From assembly GCA_902786365.1 (NCBI GenBank), contig CADACD010000010.1, positions 1 through 64,000 of the forward strand: a stretch of 64,000 nucleotides of DNA, given 5' to 3'. A model generated the notes under the pieces. The model was given only the letters and a program-made list of their open reading frames with translations. It did no database searches and was not told where the DNA came from. Shown here in pieces: positions 49,765 through 58,532 of this stretch (the first letter of the stretch is position 1; every line of letters starts with the position of its first letter). A program made the translations under genes and the position numbers. The DNA is from an uncultured Lachnospiraceae bacterium. Its GTDB lineage: Bacteria; Bacillota; Clostridia; Lachnospirales; Lachnospiraceae.

Positions 49765-49793
49765 TATATAACATTATCAATTGTTATAGTCAA
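49765..49793 (-). promoter_or_regulatory. prs promoter with internal dyad
   Basis: On the - strand, TTGACT (49793-49788) and TATATA (49770-49765) are separated by 17 bp. A perfect inverted repeat, TATAACA (49767-49773) with TGTTATA (49782-49788), fills the space between and touches both hexamers. It is a candidate operator. Confidence 0.6.
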
Positions 49794-49846
49794 GAAAAAA
49801 TGTAAAATCTTTATAAAAAATGGGTTACAATTTATTATACGTTGTA

Positions 49847-50839
49847 CTAATTAGGATGCCGCAAATCATTACCATATATCTTTAGAAAGGTATATTCACT
49901 AGTAAGTCTTGATGTAAGACGTTCCGAATACCTTTCCATTAATTCTGAAAAATTCAGGTTAGTTGAAATAATCACTGATTTCTTTCGTAAAAGTCTCTCG
50001 TTAATCACATTAAAAAAAGCAGAGTTTGTAAATGATGTCGAAAGTTCGGTAGCCAAATCATCAATGATCAGCAAATCGCAATCCATAATATTTGAAAACT
50101 TGCTTTTAGCGTCAATATCAGTTTTATCAAATTCAGTCTTTGATAGAATGGCAAAAAATTGTATTGCTGAAAGGTATATTACAGAGAAAGAGTGTTCTAT
50201 CAAATCTTTAGCAATACAATGTGTCAGAAAAGACTTTCCGACACCGGTTCTGCCAAAAAACAAAAGGTTTTTGAATTTTGCAGAATCAGATTTGAAATTG
50301 TCAACAAAATTATGGCATATTGAAAGAACACCTATCATGTTTTCTTTTGATGTCTTTCCAGTAACAGAATCAATCACAGAGTCATCAAAAAGATGAATAT
50401 TGAAAGTATTAAAATTCTGTATGGATAAAATCTCTCTGAGATTTGACTGATCATATAAAAGCTCAATTTCTGCCTTTTTAAAACAATGACATTTCATATT
50501 ACCTATATATCCGGTATCCTTGCAGTCGGGACAGGTATAATGCATATCAAGATAGTCAGGAGCAAATCCGTTTTTGCTTAACAGGAGGGCTTTTTCCTTT
50601 TTTAAGCATTGAAGCCTACTGTGAAAATCCGACATATAAGTATCATTATCTTCCTGCAGCAGCAATAACTTCTTTGTGGTCTCCAAACATAAGGATGATA
50701 TCTCATCATTGATTTCCTTGATTCGGGGAACCCTGTTATATACATTATCAATTCTTTCGTTCTGTCTGCGCTTGTTTTCTAAATCTTTTTTATTATAAGA
50801 ACGAATTATTTCATTATACTGCATATTTGTTAAAGACAT
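49847..50839 (-). CDS. dnaI: Helicase loader ATPase (DnaI/DnaC-like)
   Basis: This 330-residue AAA+ protein loads the replicative helicase. The N-terminal part has a helical region and a cysteine cluster (CPDCKDTGYIGNMKCHCFK) typical of clostridial DnaI-like loaders. The ATPase domain has Walker A FGRTGVGKSF, Walker B LLIIDDLATE and a later conserved arginine region (ERYSERLTSRL). It lies downstream of dnaD on the same strand with a 132-bp gap, forming a primosome unit. Its partner DnaB is encoded at 26599-27936. Confidence 0.92.
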   Translation of the reverse strand: MSLTNMQYNEIIRSYNKKDLENKRRQNERIDNVYNRVPRIKEINDEISSLCLETTKKLLLLQEDNDTYMSDFHSRLQCLKKEKALLLSKNGFAPDYLDMHYTCPDCKDTGYIGNMKCHCFKKAEIELLYDQSNLREILSIQNFNTFNIHLFDDSVIDSVTGKTSKENMIGVLSICHNFVDNFKSDSAKFKNLLFFGRTGVGKSFLTHCIAKDLIEHSFSVIYLSAIQFFAILSKTEFDKTDIDAKSKFSNIMDCDLLIIDDLATELSTSFTNSAFFNVINERLLRKKSVIISTNLNFSELMERYSERLTSRLTSEYTFLKIYGNDLRHPN

Positions 50840-50971
50840 ATTTTATACATCCTCCATTAAAATTCGTGAAATGCAAGCTGCTGCTATTTTGTCGGTATAT
50901 CATTATCAATAACAGACTTCTTAGCTGGTACTGCAGCTATTATCATCAATAAAATACAGGCAGTCATACAT

Positions 50972-52270
50972 TTAAAGGTTCCCAAGCAGCTTTTTCTCAA
51001 GTTGTTTGTAATCATAATCCCGCTGTTCAAAATCATTAAAGCTGTTTTTGCTTTTAGCTGCTGTAGAATTTTTCGAACTGTTGTATGCACCGGCATGTTC
51101 TGTTTTTTTCTTGGAATGTTCAGCGTCTAGAGCTTTAATATCAGACAAAGTATGGATTCCTTTCTCTTTCCACTTAGAAAGAATTGAATCGGCGTATTCA
51201 AAACTTGGCTGATGAATTGTGTTGATTGTACGATTGCATGCATCTAAAATGATATCCATATCAAATCCATAAGAGTTTGTCCATTTCACAATCATTGCTT
51301 TCTCGCCCTCGCCCGGATTGCGTCCGCTCAGACCAAAAGCCTTTAAGACCGGATAACATGATTTGCTGTACAATGTAGTGTTGGCCTTTGCAAGTTCGAC
51401 TGTGTTAATGCCTTCCTCTGACCATGATAGTGCAACTTTCTCTATGTAGCGTAAATTTCTGTGACCATTAGTGACACAATATTCGACAAGGTATTCAATC
51501 AGATCTGGTTCAAATTCCAAAACATCATAAATATAGAGCAGAGAATTGACATCAGTTCCGCTTAAAGTCTTGCCAATATACTTTTCAGCAAGGTATAAAA
51601 ACTCAGTAACTTCGCTTTTTGATTTGAACATAGTAATCTCATTTGTCGAGTATGCATGTTTCATATGTTTATCAACGGATTCAGCTCTGACTGGAGTGGC
51701 TGCATCTGCTTTGGCAGAAGTATATTGATTTTCATAAGAAGCATTAATAGTACCATTATTAGTAATATAGGAAACATCAATATCATTCTCTGAACTGACA
51801 TAGTCAGAAGGATTAGCGATATTTAGATTATCGGAAGACGGAGTATCGGATTGACGATTACCCGTGTTATTCGCAGTCTTAGTAGTATTGTCGTCTGATT
51901 TTGAAATACTATTTAACTCTGTATCAGAATGATGCATTTCAATCGATGTATCATCATTAACTGTGTATTCCGCTGCTATAGGTTTAAGTGTAATACCTGT
52001 GAGCGATTTATCTGTGTCAAAGCATAAATCAATAAGTCCTGAATTTTCCCAATATTTCAGTGCGCGCACAACATCTTTTTCTGTGTGATTGAATATGTCA
52101 GCAATATGGCATATGGAAACATCACAGTCAGGAGACGACAGTGCACGAAGCAAGTATAAATAAATTTTGACAAATTCCCCATTTGCATTTGGCATATAAT
52201 AATCAAGAAAACGGTTGGGAACCAAAGTATCCGTTAATCCTGCCACGCCATCAAGTTTAATTGCACCCAT
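50972..52270 (-). CDS. dnaD: DnaD-domain primosome protein
   Basis: This 432-residue protein is built like clostridial DnaD-type replication initiation proteins. The N-terminal winged-helix domain (about 1-100) includes KIYLYLLRALSSPDCDVS and the VVRALKYWENSGLI recognition region. A long variable linker follows (about 120-210), then the C-terminal DnaD/DnaB2 domain with VEYCVTNGHRNLRYIEKVALSWSEEGI. A basic C-terminal helix ends YDYKQLEKKLLGNL. These proteins bridge DnaA at the origin to the helicase loader. A DnaA-box array lies directly upstream, which suggests DnaA controls this gene. Confidence 0.92.
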   Translation of the reverse strand: MGAIKLDGVAGLTDTLVPNRFLDYYMPNANGEFVKIYLYLLRALSSPDCDVSICHIADIFNHTEKDVVRALKYWENSGLIDLCFDTDKSLTGITLKPIAAEYTVNDDTSIEMHHSDTELNSISKSDDNTTKTANNTGNRQSDTPSSDNLNIANPSDYVSSENDIDVSYITNNGTINASYENQYTSAKADAATPVRAESVDKHMKHAYSTNEITMFKSKSEVTEFLYLAEKYIGKTLSGTDVNSLLYIYDVLEFEPDLIEYLVEYCVTNGHRNLRYIEKVALSWSEEGINTVELAKANTTLYSKSCYPVLKAFGLSGRNPGEGEKAMIVKWTNSYGFDMDIILDACNRTINTIHQPSFEYADSILSKWKEKGIHTLSDIKALDAEHSKKKTEHAGAYNSSKNSTAAKSKNSFNDFEQRDYDYKQLEKKLLGNL

Positions 52271-52419
52271 TGTTCATACCTCATAATGTAAAAATATCTT
52301 CTTTGAGTAGCCGCTATATCTTGTTGCCTTCGACTAGTGTGCTCATTATAACATAAAGATAAAAATTTTAATACCTTAAATTTTTTTGGAAGCCTTGAAA
52401 ATTAAGGGGTCGAGTGTAA

Positions 52420-52590
52420 TGTGGATAATATGGATAATATGGATAAATTAAAATAAAATGTGAAAAAATTGACGAAAAATAAATAAAAACAGAAAATTTT
52501 GAAAGTTATGCACAATGTGGATAAAATATGAAGAAATCCACAATTTTAAAGTGCACTTATGCACAATAAAATTGTGGATAACATGGATAA
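52420..52590. promoter_or_regulatory. DnaA-box array upstream of dnaD
   Basis: Perfect TGTGGATAA boxes occur at 52420-52428, 52516-52524 and 52573-52581. TTATGCACA boxes lie at 52506-52514 and 52557-52565. One-mismatch TATGGATAA copies abut the first box at 52429-52437 and 52438-52446, making three contiguous 9-mers. Weaker copies are at 52534-52542 and 52582-52590. Another perfect box sits inside murC at 52672-52680. The stretch 52447-52505 between boxes is extremely AT-rich. A TATAAT for dnaD is at 52350-52345 on the - strand. The 52271-52593 gap holds no gene. Confidence 0.85.
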
Positions 52591-52593
52591 CTT

Positions 52594-54021
52594 TTATTTG
52601 ACGAGGTTTTCTCCGACTAATACAACGTTTCCGGCCCCCATAGTTATCAACAAATCACCGTTGATACATTTTGTGGATAAAAATTTTTCAATTTCTTCAA
52701 ATTCAGGTAAATAATAGACTTCTTTTCCTTCATTTTCAATTCCTAGTTTCTCTATTTCATTTTTTAGGTTTTCTGAACTGATTCCAAGAGTATCCGTCTC
52801 TCTGGCAGGATAAATCTTGGCAAGGACAATCTTATCTGCGAGTGACAAAGCTTTTGCAAACTCAGACATCAGAGCTTTTGTTCGTGTATAGGTGTGAGGC
52901 TGGAATACACACCACAGATTTTTATGAGGATAATTGCGGGCGGCAGTGAGGGTGGCCACAATTTCATCAGGGTGATGGGCATAATCATCTATTACGGTAA
53001 CCCCGTTAAATTCACCTTTGTACTGGAAACGTCTGTCAGTTCCCTCAAAACTTTCAAGTCCTTTTACAATTATTTCATATGGAATATGGATTGCCGCACA
53101 TGTTGCGAAGGCAGCAAGGGCATTTAACATATTATGTTCGCCAGGAACTTTAAGGCTTACATGTGCAATACATGTGGAAACTTTGTCACCACAGGTATTG
53201 GCAACATTTGTATTGATATCAAAAGAAGCACATGCAAATTGATTATATGTAATGTTTGTCGGGTAGTAATCCGAAGTTTCAGGGTCAAGTCCGAAAGTGG
53301 AATAACCACATTTTAAATCAGAAGTAAAATAGGATATATCATCAATACCGCTGTTCAAAATAAGGGTGCCATTTTCATCAAGTTTATCTGCAAATATTTT
53401 AAAGCTGTTTCTGATATCATTAATATCTTTAAAGAAATCAAGATGATCCTCACGCACATTCAATATGACATTGATATTAGAAATCAATGAAAGGAAGCTG
53501 TTTGTATATTCACATGCTTCTGTGACAAGGTAATCAGAGTGACCAATTCTTAAGTTTCCGCCAATTGTGTTTAACATTCCTCCGACAAGAATGGTAGGAT
53601 CGCATTCATATGCGAGCATAATTTCGGAAATCATGGAAGTGGTCGTAGTCTTTCCATGTGTGCCTGCAACGGAAATGGCAGTCTTATATTGTTCCATAAT
53701 TCGTCCGAGCATCACTGCACGTGTGATACAGGTGATGTCTTTTTCACGGGCAGCAACAAGTTCAGGGTTGTCAGATTTAACAGCAGCAGTGTAGACAACA
53801 TAGGATATGTCATCTGTGATATTTTCTGCATTGTGCCCGTAGTGGATTGTGGCACCAAGGGTAATAAGTCTGCCGGTAATCGGTGACTCTTTCGAATCAG
53901 ATCCGGAAATAGTGTAGCCCTTATCTAATAATATTTCTGCAAGCCCGCTCATGCTGATGCCGCCGATTCCGACAAAATGAATGTGACAAGGCTGTTTCAT
54001 GATTTCTTCAATGTTTTTCAT
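52594..54021 (-). CDS. murC: UDP-N-acetylmuramate--L-alanine ligase
   Basis: This 475-residue enzyme adds the first amino acid, L-alanine, to UDP-MurNAc in peptidoglycan precursor synthesis. The N-terminal nucleotide-sugar domain has HFVGIGGISMSGLAEIL, the ATP-binding loop is GTHGKTTTTSM, and the central domain has EHNMLNALAA. The C-terminal domain has DDYAHHPDEI and FQPHTYTR. Length is normal. The ribosome site before ATG 54021 is weak. It is followed on the same strand by the DnaA-box region and the dnaD-dnaI genes, and the 3' end of murC itself contains one perfect DnaA box. Confidence 0.96.
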   Translation of the reverse strand: MKNIEEIMKQPCHIHFVGIGGISMSGLAEILLDKGYTISGSDSKESPITGRLITLGATIHYGHNAENITDDISYVVYTAAVKSDNPELVAAREKDITCITRAVMLGRIMEQYKTAISVAGTHGKTTTTSMISEIMLAYECDPTILVGGMLNTIGGNLRIGHSDYLVTEACEYTNSFLSLISNINVILNVREDHLDFFKDINDIRNSFKIFADKLDENGTLILNSGIDDISYFTSDLKCGYSTFGLDPETSDYYPTNITYNQFACASFDINTNVANTCGDKVSTCIAHVSLKVPGEHNMLNALAAFATCAAIHIPYEIIVKGLESFEGTDRRFQYKGEFNGVTVIDDYAHHPDEIVATLTAARNYPHKNLWCVFQPHTYTRTKALMSEFAKALSLADKIVLAKIYPARETDTLGISSENLKNEIEKLGIENEGKEVYYLPEFEEIEKFLSTKCINGDLLITMGAGNVVLVGENLVK

Positions 54022-54237
54022 AATTTTATACCAATACTATAAAAATTCGAGTCATAGTCCTTTCTTTAAATTTTAAATATAATAACAGTTAAAATGGTAG
54101 ATTGTTACATGCAAAACAAGTATCATAATAATGATATGCAGAGAAATTTCGGCATAGACCTAAAATTATGCATGTAAATAACCATAAACAGTTATAGAAT
54201 AATTATATCAAATGACAGATAAAAGAAAAGTAGTTAT

Positions 54238-54266
54238 TTGATTTTTTTCGAGGCTTTTGTTATAAT
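54238..54266 (+). promoter_or_regulatory. Promoter of the DUF1934-like gene
   Basis: TTGATT at 54238-54243 and TATAAT at 54261-54266 are separated by 17 bp, 35 bp before the start codon. The rest of the 54022-54301 gap shows nothing else recognisable. Confidence 0.65.
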
Positions 54267-54301
54267 CAAAAAAAATTTAGAGAATTGATTGGTATTAAAA
54301 T

Positions 54302-54754
54302 ATGAAAAAAGATGTAAGGTTATTGATAAAAGGAACGCATATTAGTTTTAATAATGTAGAAAATGATAATGAACAGTTTGAAAATATAGATGAAATTTTT
54401 ACAGAGACAACTGGTATATATAATGTAAAAGATGGAAAACATTATATAAGGTACGAAGAAAAATCAGAGGATGGAATGCAGACATCCCGCAACTTGTTGA
54501 AAATTGATGGGGAAAATGTGGAACTTATCAAAAAAGGATACGGAGCGACGCATCTGTATTTTACAGAGGGCGAGACAAATTATACGTATTACCAGACAGT
54601 GATGGGAAAACTTTTTGTCGGGGTCAATTCTAAGAAAATTGTAATTGAAGAAAGTGAAGAGAAGATTGCAGTAAGGATAGAATATGAACTTATTATGAAT
54701 GAGGAAAAAGTTTCTGACAGCATAATAGAGGTAAAGATTAGAACTTTGTTCTGA
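54302..54754 (+). CDS. DUF1934-like beta-barrel protein
   Basis: This 150-residue protein resembles the DUF1934 (YwiB-like) family of small calycin-type beta-barrels, with the pattern KDVRLLIKGTHIS, an ETTGIYNVKDGKHYIRYEE stretch, LLKIDGENVELIKKG and a C-terminal IRIEYELIMNEEKVSDSIIEVKI. The family has no known function; a small-ligand or lipid-binding role is only suggested by the fold. It is a single-gene unit with its own promoter and a terminator shared with the convergent gene. The ribosome site is weak. Confidence 0.75.
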   Translation: MKKDVRLLIKGTHISFNNVENDNEQFENIDEIFTETTGIYNVKDGKHYIRYEEKSEDGMQTSRNLLKIDGENVELIKKGYGATHLYFTEGETNYTYYQTVMGKLFVGVNSKKIVIEESEEKIAVRIEYELIMNEEKVSDSIIEVKIRTLF

Positions 54755-54784
54755 ATACGCTAAGTGAAGAAAAGTCATAAAAAT

Positions 54785-54809
54785 ACCGTCTGTGGTGTTC
54801 ACAGACGGT
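54785..54809. terminator. Terminator hairpin between convergent genes
   Basis: A perfect 10-bp stem (54785-54794 with 54800-54809) has a 5-nt loop. A-rich sequence precedes it, giving a T-rich tail on the - strand. It lies between the DUF1934-like gene and the 54820-55308 gene. Confidence 0.75.
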
Positions 54810-54819
54810 AACAATAAAT

Positions 54820-55308
54820 TTATTTATTAGATTTCTTTTTTTCTGCCTTTGCCTTAGCAGCTTGTTCAGCGGCCTTTTTCTCAGCTTTCAGCTCTTTCTT
54901 TGTCTTTTTTGGTTCAGGTAAAGGTCCTCGTATACGTTTGGCAGATATGACATAAATGCCACTTACCTGAGCCTTTACTTCCTGCTTTGGAAGAATGGTG
55001 TTATATACCTGCTCATCACATATCAATGACATTACTTTTGGACCAACCTTAACTTTTAGTATGGGCATCTTGGCACCACGCAGATACTTTGGCGTCTGGT
55101 CAGTAACTATCTTAGGAAGATTGGCATCCTTTAGTTTTATCTTTTTCTTATCAATTACATAAAAGGACATGGTCTGTGCGTTGCTCTCCATAGCTTCGCG
55201 CTGTTCTGCCGATTTTTTCTCAGCTTTACGTGCGACTATGTATAATACAATAAATAATACTACCAGGACGGCAATAATAATCAATGTAACTTTTAATAGT
55301 GTAGACAT
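54820..55308 (-). CDS. Membrane-anchored protein of unknown function
   Basis: This protein of about 162 residues has one N-terminal membrane helix (about 4-26: LLKVTLIIIAVLVVLFIVLYIVA). It is followed by a basic region, a compact middle domain (SFYVIDKKKIKLKDANLP, then LICDEQVYNTILPKQEVKA) and a lysine/alanine-rich helical tail. I do not recognise the family. The start at 55308 is set by GGAGGG just upstream; the frame is open to 55359. The basic tail suggests the soluble part is cytoplasmic and may bind nucleic acid or the membrane surface. Confidence 0.75.
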   Translation of the reverse strand: MSTLLKVTLIIIAVLVVLFIVLYIVARKAEKKSAEQREAMESNAQTMSFYVIDKKKIKLKDANLPKIVTDQTPKYLRGAKMPILKVKVGPKVMSLICDEQVYNTILPKQEVKAQVSGIYVISAKRIRGPLPEPKKTKKELKAEKKAAEQAAKAKAEKKKSNK

Positions 55309-55445
55309 ATTTCCCTCCGTTCTTTTGGTTTTAATATAACAATATATACATTTTAGCATTGATATGATAAAATTACAATTATTTTCTTATTTTTTTAAGA
55401 ACAACTTAGCCAGGAATGTGATGTATTCAGAAAAGGAGGCACATT

Positions 55446-56936
55446 ATGCAGTATATATTTGGAATAGTCAGTGATGCGTGGCGTTGGATGTTAGACAATA
55501 TATTTTATATTAATATAGTGCTTAGTATATTAATCATATTTTTTCAGAGAAGAGATACCAAGGCTATATGGGCATGGCTGTTACTTCTCAATTATATACC
55601 GATAGTGGGTTTTATTCTGTATCTTATTATCGGACAGAACCTCCACAAATCAAAGATGTTCAGAGTGAAGGAAATGGAGGAGGAAATAAACACTGCAATA
55701 AGAAAACAGGAAAATACCATATATAATAATGAATTTGATGAAAAGTTTCATATTACAGATGAAAGATTAAACGATTATAAAGATTTGGTTCTTTACAATC
55801 TTGAGGCCAGCAGAGCAAAATACACAGAAAACAATGAAATTCGAATTTTCACTGATGGAGATGATAAATTCGAGGCATTAATTTCTGCCATGAACAAAGC
55901 AAAAAAAAGTATTCATGTTCAATATTATATCATAAGTGCAGGAGAACTTTTTGATGAGATATTGGATGTGCTTGAGAAAAAGGTAAAGCAGGGGGTTGAG
56001 GTAAGGGTACTCTACGACAGTCTTGGAAGCAGTAAAATAGGAGCGAAGAATATAAAGAAAATGAAGCAGGCAGGAATTAAGCTGGGGGAATTTTTTCCGG
56101 CATTTCTTGGAATTTTCCAATTTCGTGTCAACTACAGAAACCATAGAAAAATAGTTGTTATAGACAGTGAATATGCATATGTTGGTGGGTTTAATATCGG
56201 AGATGAGTATATAGATAAGGTAAAAAAATTTGGTCACTGGAGAGACACTCATTTTGAGATAAAGGGAGAGGCTGTTAATGAACTTCAGCTTAGATTCATG
56301 CTTGACTGGGATTATGCGACAAAAGAAAATCTCTTCCATATTAATACACAACAATACCTGACAGACAAGGTGAAAAAGAAACGTGATAAGATTGGAATGC
56401 AGATTGTGAGCAGTGGACCGGATTCAAAGAGACAGGAGATAAGAGATAATTATCTGAGGCTGATTAATAAGGCAAAAGAGAGGATTTATATACAAACTCC
56501 CTATTTCATACCGGATGAAGCAGTGCTTCAGTCACTCAGGATAGCAGCACTTTCAGGAATAGATGTGAGGCTGATGATACCATGCAAACCGGATCATCCG
56601 TTTGTATATTGGATCACATATTCCTATGCAGGAGATTTGCTCGAATCCGGAGCAAGGTGCTATTGCTACGAGGAAGGCTTCTTGCATGCAAAAGGAATGG
56701 TGGTTGACGGTATAGTGAGTTGTTATGGAACAGCCAATATGGATATCAGAAGTTTTGATTTGGATTTTGAAGTTAATGCAGTAATTTATTCACCGGAGGT
56801 TACGATGGAACTTGAAAAAATCTTTTTAGATGATCTGACAAAATGTAGTGAGATTACAAAATATGATTACGCTAAAAGAAGTATGATCATAAGGATTAAG
56901 GAGCAGGTTTCAAGACTGCTTGCGCCGCTGATGTAA
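55446..56936 (+). CDS. cls: Cardiolipin synthase
   Basis: This 496-residue phospholipase-D-family enzyme joins two phosphatidylglycerols into cardiolipin. Two N-terminal membrane helices (about 18-34 and 40-62) include the PLDc_N segment AWLLLLNYIPIVGFILYL. Two catalytic HKD motifs follow: NHRKIVVIDSEYAYVGGFN and HAKGMVVDGIVSCYGTANMD. AAAGGAGGCAC precedes the ATG, a very strong site. It starts a + strand run that includes the VanY-like peptidase and PlsC, giving a small envelope-related group. Confidence 0.95.
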   Translation: MQYIFGIVSDAWRWMLDNIFYINIVLSILIIFFQRRDTKAIWAWLLLLNYIPIVGFILYLIIGQNLHKSKMFRVKEMEEEINTAIRKQENTIYNNEFDEKFHITDERLNDYKDLVLYNLEASRAKYTENNEIRIFTDGDDKFEALISAMNKAKKSIHVQYYIISAGELFDEILDVLEKKVKQGVEVRVLYDSLGSSKIGAKNIKKMKQAGIKLGEFFPAFLGIFQFRVNYRNHRKIVVIDSEYAYVGGFNIGDEYIDKVKKFGHWRDTHFEIKGEAVNELQLRFMLDWDYATKENLFHINTQQYLTDKVKKKRDKIGMQIVSSGPDSKRQEIRDNYLRLINKAKERIYIQTPYFIPDEAVLQSLRIAALSGIDVRLMIPCKPDHPFVYWITYSYAGDLLESGARCYCYEEGFLHAKGMVVDGIVSCYGTANMDIRSFDLDFEVNAVIYSPEVTMELEKIFLDDLTKCSEITKYDYAKRSMIIRIKEQVSRLLAPLM

Positions 56937-57024
56937 GCAATTCAGGGTTTATCACAGTATCTAAAACATTCACAATCGCATATAATATAGAAATATGTAA
57001 AGTCAGACTATGTTAGAGGAAAAG

Positions 57025-57555
57025 ATGGTAAAGCATTATATTACAGACAGATACCATCCTTTGCCGGAATGGTATGAGCCGGCTGATTTGGTCAGGGCTC
57101 CGGTGCCGTTTGACGCGCCATTCAATGATAAGAAGTGCTACATAAGTGTAGTGGTGTATGACCCTATAAGAAAATTATTTAGTGCATGTTCTAAAGAAGG
57201 GTTGAATCTGATGGGAATTTCTGCATATAGGTCTTATGAGAGACAAAAGGAAATATATGAGAATAGTGTAAGAGAAAGAGGAAGGAAATACACATCAAAA
57301 CGGATTGCCTATCCGGGAACAAGTGAGCATCAGACAGGGCTTGCAATTGATGTGTCTTGTGCAGCAGTGGAATATGATTTAGTAGAAGCGTTTGAGTATA
57401 CAGATGAAGGAATATGGTTGAAAAAACATGCACATGAGTATGGATTTGTTTTTAGCTTTACAAGAGAAAACGAAGAATATACCGGATATATTAATGAGCC
57501 ATGGCACATAAGGTATGAGTGTGAAGGTGCACAATTTTTTAAGAATAAAATATAG
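57025..57555 (+). CDS. VanY-family D-Ala-D-Ala carboxypeptidase-like protein
   Basis: This protein of about 176 residues matches the VanY/peptidase M15B family: SAYRSYERQKEIYE, then GTSEHQTGLAIDV with the zinc-binding His and Asp, and EPWHIRYE with the last zinc His. Such enzymes trim the terminal D-alanine from peptidoglycan peptides. No signal peptide or membrane segment is visible, so either secretion is unconventional or the substrate is intracellular. I chose ATG 57025 with AGAGGA upstream; ATG 57010 in the same frame is an alternative. Confidence 0.85.
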   Translation: MVKHYITDRYHPLPEWYEPADLVRAPVPFDAPFNDKKCYISVVVYDPIRKLFSACSKEGLNLMGISAYRSYERQKEIYENSVRERGRKYTSKRIAYPGTSEHQTGLAIDVSCAAVEYDLVEAFEYTDEGIWLKKHAHEYGFVFSFTRENEEYTGYINEPWHIRYECEGAQFFKNKI

Positions 57556-57647
57556 TAAAAAAAATTTATCATATTGCAAATTTATCACATTTATATTATC
57601 ATATATTCGTGCAAGCAGTGTGAAAATTGATAGAATGGAGGATTAAT

Positions 57648-58373
57648 GTGATAAGAGCAATAATAGTAGCAATATTTCTGCTTTTCTTTTTTATTTTGAG
57701 TATACCATTATTTTTAATTGAGTGGATTATTGGTAAAATTAATATAAATGCTAGACATCGCTCTACCAGATGGATAGTTGCCACTGCGTTCAAGCTTATC
57801 TTGTTTGTCGCTGGTGTCAAAATAGAAGTTTCGGGAAAAGAAAATATTCCTGATGAGCCATGCCTTTTTGTAGGAAATCATAACGGTATTTTTGATGTTT
57901 TTGTATCATATGTGGCAATCGGGAAAGTAATGGGATTTATCTCCAAAAAAGAGATAAAGAAAGTTCCGTTTCTGCATTTGTGGATGATTTTTGTTAATTG
58001 TCTTTTTATCGATAGGGAAAATATAAAAGAAGGATTAAAAACAATCTTGCAGGCGGCAGAGAATATCAAAAATGGAATATCGATGTTTGTATTTCCGGAG
58101 GGAACACGTTCTAAAGATGGAAAGATGATTCCTTTTAAAGAAGGTTCAATGAAAATGGCACAGCGTTCTAACGGAATTATCGTTCCGGTGGCTATTACAG
58201 GAACCGCACAGATATTTGAAAGACAGTTTCCTCGGATGAAATCAGGAAAGGTCACAATTGATTTTGCAAAACCTTTCAATATGAATGAATTACCTAAGGA
58301 AGAGAAGAAGTTTGTGGGTGCATACACACAGAACATCATTCAGGAAATGCTTGATAAGAGAGAACAAGTCTAA
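57648..58373 (+). CDS. plsC: 1-acyl-sn-glycerol-3-phosphate acyltransferase
   Basis: This 241-residue membrane acyltransferase converts lysophosphatidic acid to phosphatidic acid in phospholipid synthesis. An N-terminal hydrophobic segment (about 1-30) is followed by the NHx4D catalytic motif as NHNGIFD, then IDREN and the substrate-binding FPEGTRS. I start it at GTG 57648 because GGAGG at 57637-57641 is 6 nt upstream; the frame is open to TTG 57627. It is followed by a terminator, so the cobalamin genes are separate. Confidence 0.92.
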   Translation: MIRAIIVAIFLLFFFILSIPLFLIEWIIGKININARHRSTRWIVATAFKLILFVAGVKIEVSGKENIPDEPCLFVGNHNGIFDVFVSYVAIGKVMGFISKKEIKKVPFLHLWMIFVNCLFIDRENIKEGLKTILQAAENIKNGISMFVFPEGTRSKDGKMIPFKEGSMKMAQRSNGIIVPVAITGTAQIFERQFPRMKSGKVTIDFAKPFNMNELPKEEKKFVGAYTQNIIQEMLDKREQV

Positions 58374-58387
58374 AATATTATTTTACA

Positions 58388-58433
58388 GCAGTCATGTTAG
58401 CAGGGAAATCTTGTTAATGTGACTGCATTTTTT
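58388..58433 (+). terminator. plsC terminator
   Basis: GCAGTCA (58388-58394) pairs with TGACTGC (58420-58426) and the stem extends inward through several more pairs including G-U. Six T residues end at 58433. Confidence 0.8.
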
Positions 58434-58451
58434 ATAAGAAAGAATTAATGC

Positions 58452-58480
58452 TTGTTTTTCATATCCACTGGGATTATAAT
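58452..58480 (+). promoter_or_regulatory. Promoter of the cobalamin operon
   Basis: TTGTTT at 58452-58457 and a perfect TATAAT at 58475-58480 are separated by 17 bp, about 50 bp before cbiC. The leader is too short for a cobalamin riboswitch and I see no B12-box sequence in it. Confidence 0.6.
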
Positions 58481-58532
58481 AAATGAAGTTAATGATGTGA
58501 TGTGAAAAAATGTAAAAGTGTGGAGAAATGGT

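Noticed and set aside
52271..52593. Chromosomal replication origin at the DnaA-box array.
   Set aside because: dnaA, dnaN and gyrB are not nearby, and genes on both sides do not switch strand as they would at an origin. I keep a regulatory or titration role as the main idea.
58374..58532. Possible cobalamin riboswitch before cbiC.
   Set aside because: The space is filled by the plsC terminator and a promoter, the leader is about 45 nt, and no B12-box is visible.
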